From: D2472 sp964444385 | GTDB taxonomy: Bacteria; Pseudomonadota; Gammaproteobacteria; Magnimaribacterales; D2472 | Length of the DNA: 20,005 nt | NCBI GenBank assembly: GCA_964444385.1 | Contig: CAYUHD010000024.1 | Coordinates: 1-20,005 of the forward strand | Direction: 5' to 3' | In this document: in pieces, positions 15,407 through 20,005 of the stretch | Position numbering within the stretch: the stretch's first letter is position 1 | Layout of the letters: every line of letters begins with the position of its first letter | Position numbers and translations under genes: made by a program | Notes under the pieces: model-generated | What the model saw: only the letters and a program-made list of their open reading frames with translations | What the model was told of the DNA's origin: nothing | Databases searched by the model: none

Positions 15407-16447
15407 ATGAATACAATACCACTAAGAAAAATTGATCAAACACCTCCCCCAGATAGATACGCAAGGGGCTGGCATTGTTTGGGGTTAAGTTCTACTTTTA
15501 AGGATAAACCAAAAGCAATTACGGCTTTTGGAACACGTATTGTGGTCTTTAGAAATTCTGGAGGTGATGCAGTTGTTCTAGAGGCTACTTGTCCACACAT
15601 GGGCGGTGATTTAACAATGGGTAAGGTTGATGGCGATGTTGTTAGATGTCCTTATCATGATTGGGGCTGGGGCGCTGAAGGAATGTGTCTGGATATTCCT
15701 TACGCAAAAAAAATTCCGAAAAATGCAAGAATTAGAAGTTGGCCTGTTTGTGAGGAGAACCATTTGCTATTTATATGGAATGATCCTGAGGGATTGCCAC
15801 CATTAGAAAATGAGATTGTTCCTAGGGAAGACTCTGCATTTGCTGAAGATTGGTCTGATTGGGTTATTGAAGAGAACGTGATACACATTAATTGCCGTGA
15901 GCTTATCGACAATATGTCAGATAAAGCTCACTTTATTACCGTTCATGGTTTAAAGGCACCATCTCTTTTCAAGAATATTTTTGAAGGACATAAGTTAACT
16001 CAAATCATGAATGCATTGAATGATGAAGGTTCGGAATTTGGAGAAGGCGGTGAGTTAAGATCTTCTGCTACATATTATGGGCCAGCTTATATGATTGCAG
16101 CAATTGACAATGAGGCTGGTGGATTTTCCCATAGCTCAATTCAATTGGTTAGCCATGTTCCTATTGATAGAGATAGCTTTATGCTTCGGCATGGAGTAAA
16201 AGTTCAGAATATCCCTAATTTAAGCAAAGAAGAGAATAAGGCTGTTGTTGATGAATATACAGAAATGACCCAACTTTCTTTTAAACAAGATGTTGATATT
16301 TGGCACAATAAATTTAGAGTTGATAATCCATTATTGTGTGATGGAGACGGACCATTGCATAAACTTAGGGAGTGGTATGACCAATTTTATGTTGATAGAG
16401 ATCAAGTTCCAAAAAAATTAGAGCAACGTAAAGAATATACTGTATAG
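15407..16447 (+). CDS. KshA-like Rieske oxygenase (3-ketosteroid 9alpha-hydroxylase type)
   Basis: This 346-residue Rieske non-heme iron oxygenase has the N-terminal [2Fe-2S] ligands CPHMGGD (C62, H64) and CPYHDWGWG (C81, H84), followed by CLDIPYAKKIPKNARIRSWP, a KshA hallmark. The catalytic iron site is NMSDKAHFITVHG with H175 and H180 spaced as in KshA. A later acidic residue, D295 in FKQDVDIWHNK, is positioned to be the third ligand. KshA 9alpha-hydroxylates 1,4-diene-3-ketosteroids and triggers opening of ring B. The protein is about 40 residues shorter than actinobacterial KshA. Its reductase KshB is not nearby. It lies 19 bases after the HsaA-like gene and 10 before a KstD-like gene. 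A sterol desaturase of the same branch is an alternative function. Confidence 0.85.
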   Translation: MNTIPLRKIDQTPPPDRYARGWHCLGLSSTFKDKPKAITAFGTRIVVFRNSGGDAVVLEATCPHMGGDLTMGKVDGDVVRCPYHDWGWGAEGMCLDIPYAKKIPKNARIRSWPVCEENHLLFIWNDPEGLPPLENEIVPREDSAFAEDWSDWVIEENVIHINCRELIDNMSDKAHFITVHGLKAPSLFKNIFEGHKLTQIMNALNDEGSEFGEGGELRSSATYYGPAYMIAAIDNEAGGFSHSSIQLVSHVPIDRDSFMLRHGVKVQNIPNLSKEENKAVVDEYTEMTQLSFKQDVDIWHNKFRVDNPLLCDGDGPLHKLREWYDQFYVDRDQVPKKLEQRKEYTV

Positions 16448-16457
16448 GGTTGTATTT

Positions 16458-18173
16458 ATGTCAGATCAGTTTGATGAAATTTTTGATGTACTTGTAATTG
16501 GCAGCGGCTGTGGTGGATTAACGGCCGCATTAACAGCTGATATTTTAAATCCTGCAAAAGTATTAGTAATTGAGAAAAGCCACCTCATTGGAGGTACAAG
16601 CGCTACTTCTGGTGGAGTTATATGGATTCCTGATAATCACCTTGGAAAAGAAAAGGGCGCACACGACTCTATATCTGAAGCTAAAGAATACTTAAAAGCA
16701 ACAATTCCAGTGGATGAATTTAATGAAGTCTTAATTGATACATATCTTGATCAAGGCCCAAAGATGGTTAAATTTATGGAAGAAAATACTGATGCAAGAT
16801 ATACCAGCCTTGAACATTATCCTGATTACTTTCAAGATGCTCCTGGAGTTAAATTAGGAAATCGTGCTCTTGAACCTCTGCCAGTTTCAGCAGATATTTT
16901 AGGAGACGATGTAGATAATCTTCATCCTTCTGGACCTCAAACTATTCTTTTTGGAAGATATGGAGTTAATTTTGAAGAGTCCCATGCATTTACTACCCAG
17001 TCACCCGGATGGCTTAGATTATTTTTAAAAATATTTTTTAAGTATTGGTTAGATATTCCTTGGAGAATTAAACGTAAAAGATCAAGACGATTGGCCTTTG
17101 GTGCTGCATCAGTTACTAGATTAATTTCTTCAGTAAAAAAAAGAAATATTCCTATATGGAGATCCACGGAATTAAAAGAGTATATTTTTAAAAATAATAG
17201 CGTTGTTGGCGCAGTAGTAAATAAAGATGGTCAAATCATACGTATTAAAACTACTAGAGGTATTATTGTTGCCTCGGGTGGATTTGGTCAGAATCAATCT
17301 ATGAGAGAGGAATATCTACCTAAACCAACTAATGCTGATTGGGGTTGTGAACCAAAAACTAATACCGGAGATCCTATTAAAGCTGCAGAAGCTATTGGAG
17401 CAAAGTTAAAGTTTATGGATAAAGCATGGTGGGTTACAACACTAAAAGCTCCTGATGAAGATTTTCCAAGACTGAGTGAAGTAGAAAAATCAATGCCAGG
17501 GAACTATACAGTTAATAAATCTGGGAAACGTTTTTCTAATGAGTCTCAAAATTATCTTACTTTTATGCTTGAAGTATTAAAAAAACAGGAAGAAGGGGAA
17601 TCTTTTACACCAATGTATATGATCTTTGATGCCAACCATCGCAAAAATTATCCAGTTGGTCCCCTTATGCCAGGAAAGTTTTTTCCAGACTCTCTAGTAA
17701 AATTTGTTCATAAATATTGGTTTAATGATGATTTTATTACTCGTGCAAGCTCTATTGAAGAATTAGCAAAAAAAACAGGAATAAATCCTGGTGGATTAAT
17801 AGAAACTATTCAAAAAGTTAATGAATATTCAAAAACTGGTAAGGACTTAGATTTTCAAAGAGGTGATAATGAAAGAGATAGATTTTCTGGCGATCAAAGT
17901 CTTATCAATCCTTGTTTAGGTCCTGTCGAGCAAGCACCATTTTATGCTATGAGAATTGATCCAGGCGAATTTGCTACATGTGGCGGCATGGTCATTAATG
18001 AAAATGGTCAAGTTATGAATAAAAATAATGACCCAATCTCAGGATTATATGCTTCAGGTAATTGCACCCCAGCCTTACTTACTACCTACCCAGGCCCAGG
18101 GGCTACAATTGGTCCTGCAATGACATTTGGATTTATTGCTGGTAAACATATTAGCAGGTCTAATACTTTATAG
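16458..18173 (+). CDS. KstD-like FAD-dependent 3-ketosteroid delta1-dehydrogenase
   Basis: This 571-residue FAD flavoprotein belongs to the 3-ketosteroid delta1-dehydrogenase / fumarate reductase group. The dinucleotide motif VLVIGSGCGGLTAA is at 11-24, with GGTSATSGGVIWIPDNH (45-61) contacting FAD. YPDYFQDAPG (121-130) and NRALEPLP match the substrate-side region of KstD. Near the end, TYPGPGATIGPAMTFGF includes Y544 and G548, spaced like the catalytic Y487 and G491 of Rhodococcus KstD1. These features favour desaturation of ring A of a 3-ketosteroid over fumarate reduction. It is about 60 residues longer than KstD1, mostly in the middle (about 150-230). AGGG at 16446-16449 serves as ribosome binding site and overlaps the stop of the Rieske gene. 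Its paralogue follows directly, suggesting an old tandem duplication. Confidence 0.88.
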   Translation: MSDQFDEIFDVLVIGSGCGGLTAALTADILNPAKVLVIEKSHLIGGTSATSGGVIWIPDNHLGKEKGAHDSISEAKEYLKATIPVDEFNEVLIDTYLDQGPKMVKFMEENTDARYTSLEHYPDYFQDAPGVKLGNRALEPLPVSADILGDDVDNLHPSGPQTILFGRYGVNFEESHAFTTQSPGWLRLFLKIFFKYWLDIPWRIKRKRSRRLAFGAASVTRLISSVKKRNIPIWRSTELKEYIFKNNSVVGAVVNKDGQIIRIKTTRGIIVASGGFGQNQSMREEYLPKPTNADWGCEPKTNTGDPIKAAEAIGAKLKFMDKAWWVTTLKAPDEDFPRLSEVEKSMPGNYTVNKSGKRFSNESQNYLTFMLEVLKKQEEGESFTPMYMIFDANHRKNYPVGPLMPGKFFPDSLVKFVHKYWFNDDFITRASSIEELAKKTGINPGGLIETIQKVNEYSKTGKDLDFQRGDNERDRFSGDQSLINPCLGPVEQAPFYAMRIDPGEFATCGGMVINENGQVMNKNNDPISGLYASGNCTPALLTTYPGPGATIGPAMTFGFIAGKHISRSNTL

Positions 18174-18195
18174 CCTAATATATGTTTTTTACTAT

Positions 18196-19800
18196 ATGAG
18201 CCTATTTAAAAGAAGAGATTTTTTCTTAAAAAGCTTTATAGGCCTTATAGGTACAGGTTTTCTTATTAGCTCAAAAAAACAACTTAAAGTTAATAATAAT
18301 TTTATATGGCATGGTGAAACAGATATTGCAGTTATAGGGTCCGGCACAGGTTTGGTTGGGGCGATAGCAGCATTAAAAAAGGGGCTAAGAGTTGTAGTTT
18401 TAGAGAAAGCCTCATCGCCTGGAGGTACCACAGCTATTTCAGGAGGAGTTGCGTGGGTTCCAAATAATCATGTAATGAAAAGGGAAGGATATACTGATTC
18501 AAAAACAAATTATTTAAAATATCTAAATCAACTTTCTCAGGGACAGGCTGATCAAGAATTAATTGATGTATTTGCTAAAGAGGGTCCAAGGATGGTTAAG
18601 TTTTTAGAAGATAACACCTCTTTGAAATGGAGGGTCTCAAAAATTATGGGGGAAGCTTCAGAGTATCATACCGATTGGGAAGGAAGTGTTCTTAAAGGAC
18701 GAAGTATTGAACCTGATACTGAGGGGCCTGTCGGAGCCCATTTTGGAGGAGTGTTGATTTCTTATTTATTAAGAACTTTTAAAAATTTAGGTGGGAAAAT
18801 ACTTTTAGATGCTCCAGCTATAAAATTAATTAGTAGAATAAATGAAGATGGATCAACCGAAGTTCTAGGAGTCTCATATAACTCAAAAGGAAAGGTGTTT
18901 AATTTAAAAACAAAAAAAGGAGTTCATCTAGCAAGTGGTGGATTTGATCATAATACTCAAATGAAAAAAAATTTTTTATCAGTTCCATCTTATGGAGTTG
19001 GAGTCAAATCAAATACTGGAGATGGCATAAAGATGGCAATGAAACTAGGTGCTGACTTAAGAAATATGAACGAAGTTTGGGGAAGCGTGGTCTACAAAGG
19101 GGACGCTGAGGTGTTAGGATCTTTGAATGCGGTAACTGAAAAAAAATATTATGCTAGTTGTGTTTTAGTAAATCGTTATGGAAATAGATTTTCAAATGAG
19201 AAGGCAGATTATGATTCTTGATGGCGTTCATTTCATGCAAAAGATAATTGGGGCGCTTTAAAATATAAAAACATACCAGCTTTTCAAATCTTTGATCATA
19301 AAGTACGGCTCAACGGAACTTTGGCTGGTAAAAAATTTGATCAGGCATTGCCTAAGTGGTTTTCTAAATCTAACACCATAGAAGGGCTGGCAAATAAGTT
19401 AGGTATAAATCAAAATAATTTAAAATTAACTATTTCTAATTTTAATAAAAATGCTTTGTTGGGAATCGATCCTGATTTTCATAGAGGAGAAACTCATTAT
19501 GACAGGATGGGCCTTGATGACACCAGTTTAGCCCTTCAACCCATTGATGTACCTCCTTTTTATGGAGCAGAAATAGCACCTGCTCATTTAGGCACATGTG
19601 GAGGTCCTAGAGTTAACAAATTTTCAGAGGTATTAGATGTAAATGAAATTCCCATTAAAAGGTTATGTGCTTCTGGAAATTCTTCTGGGGTAGGGTCTCC
19701 AGGACCTAGTTATGGTGGAGGAGGGGGCACAATTGGCCCAGCACTTACCTTCGCATATATCGCTGGAAATACTTTATCTTCCTTTGAGGATTGGGTATAA
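18196..19800 (+). pseudogene. Second KstD-like flavoprotein, Tat-like leader, interrupted by in-frame TGA
   Basis: A single frame of 534 codons, read through one TGA at codon 342 (19219-19221), gives a complete KstD-like flavoprotein. Before the stop are IAVIGSGTGLVGA (44-56), GGTTAISGGVAWVPNNH (76-92), LASGGFD and NRYGNRFSNEKADYDS. After it, WRSFHAKDNWGA, IPAFQIFDHKV and, near the end, LCASGNSSG and SYGGGGGTIGPALTFAYIAG follow in correct order, with the Tyr and Gly matching Y544 and G548 of the upstream paralogue. The third Gly of the usual GxGxxG is Leu. The N-terminus FKRRDFFLK plus a hydrophobic segment resembles a Tat signal or anchor. ATG 18196 is preferred over 18127, which would overlap the previous gene by 47 bases. 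A Leu TTA changed to TGA, a sequencing error, or readthrough could each explain the stop. The remainder is not decayed, so any loss is recent. Confidence 0.8.
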
Positions 19801-19868
19801 GAAAATAAACTAGGAATAGCTATTGTAGTTATAGTCTCAGTTTCGTGCTTGTTTCTATAAAGTTAATT

Positions 19869-20005
19869 TTAAATTTCTGCTTTAGAGAAAAATGGATCAA
19901 GAGTCCTGCCTTCAGGCGGACCAAAGTATGTTTGAACCTTATAGATTTTTCCATCTTCATTTATCCAATATATTTCAATGCTATCAAGTTCAATTGCCTC
20001 ATTCT
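19869..20005 (-). CDS. C-terminal end of a SnoaL/NTF2-like protein
   Basis: Reading leftward from the right edge, 44 codons end at a TAA (19871-19869). The segment IEIYWINEDGKIYKVQTYFG contains two beta-strands joined by a tight turn, as at the end of SnoaL-like / NTF2-like small alpha+beta barrels, the fold that includes ketosteroid isomerase and limonene epoxide hydrolase. The start and active-site half lie outside the window. Next to the steroid-type genes a ketosteroid-isomerase-like role is possible but unproven. It converges on the KstD-like gene; the 68 bases between (19801-19868) hold no clear terminator. Confidence 0.45.
   Translation of the reverse strand, partial: NEAIELDSIEIYWINEDGKIYKVQTYFGPPEGRTLDPFFSKAEI

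Noticed and set aside
18127..18195. Upstream ATG 18127 as start of the second KstD-like gene
   Set aside because: It would overlap the previous gene by 47 bases and add 23 residues before a good Tat-like N-terminus at 18196.
19219..19260. Selenocysteine codon at the in-frame TGA
   Set aside because: I see no convincing stem-loop of SECIS type directly after the TGA, and KstD-type enzymes have no known selenocysteine at this place. A point mutation from TTA or a read error is simpler.
19321..19800. Independent short gene starting at TTG 19321
   Set aside because: It is in the same frame as the upstream KstD-like gene and begins in the middle of a conserved domain, with no ribosome binding site. 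It is the 3' part of one interrupted gene.
19815..19824. AATAGCTATT palindrome between the last two genes
   Set aside because: Ten bases of AT-rich self-complementarity with no loop and no T-run; expected by chance in this composition.
1..20005. CRISPR arrays, tRNA or rRNA genes, insertion sequences
   Set aside because: No regularly spaced repeats, no tRNA-like cloverleaf or rRNA stretches, and no transposase or integrase frames were seen.

Overview
The window is AT-rich and gene-dense. Genes are separated by short gaps, overlap by 4 bases, or sit a few bases apart. It carries one TonB-dependent receptor, a lipoprotein adaptor and cell-envelope glycosyltransferases, so the host is a Gram-negative bacterium. 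The low GC, tight packing and lipid/steroid-type oxidative enzymes next to a TonB receptor suggest a streamlined marine gammaproteobacterium (SAR86-like or a similar oceanic lineage). That placement is inference from composition and gene content; no rRNA or marker gene is present.

Left part (1-3705): a KshA-type Rieske oxygenase, cut by the left edge, is transcribed leftward. Diverging from it is a rightward cassette: an acetoacetate-decarboxylase-family protein, a short-chain dehydrogenase, a cytochrome P450 and a 77-residue Smr-like protein. Next come a TonB-dependent receptor (3795-5975) closed by a strong intrinsic terminator, and a glutaryl-CoA dehydrogenase (6033-7199) starting almost on that terminator.

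Middle part (7281-13871): a promoter with a TyrR-box-like palindrome precedes an operon of a deazaflavin/F420-type oxidoreductase, a MacB-type ATPase, a MacA-like lipoprotein adaptor, a MacB/FtsX-type permease and a GT4 glycosyltransferase. It meets, tail to tail with a 31-base overlap, a leftward pair: a second GT4 enzyme and an ELM1-family putative glycosyltransferase. These three look like envelope glycan (for example LPS core) genes. The 337-base gap that follows (13872-14208) contains a short reading frame resembling the N-terminus of an LpxH-like metallophosphoesterase, a likely gene remnant, plus a GC-rich hairpin and a plausible promoter.

Right part (14209-19800): four consecutive rightward genes look like steroid-nucleus degradation enzymes: an HsaA-like flavin monooxygenase, a KshA-like Rieske oxygenase, and two KstD-like (3-ketosteroid delta1-dehydrogenase) flavoproteins. 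The second KstD-like gene has a Tat-like N-terminus and is broken by one in-frame TGA at 19219-19221. A leftward SnoaL/NTF2-like gene runs off the right edge.

Together the receptor, two Rieske oxygenases, P450, SDR, KstD-like and HsaA-like enzymes suggest uptake and oxidative breakdown of a steroid or similar polycyclic isoprenoid. The substrate is not proven by sequence. The expected electron-transfer partners (KshB, HsaB) and meta-cleavage enzymes (HsaC, HsaD) are not in the window.
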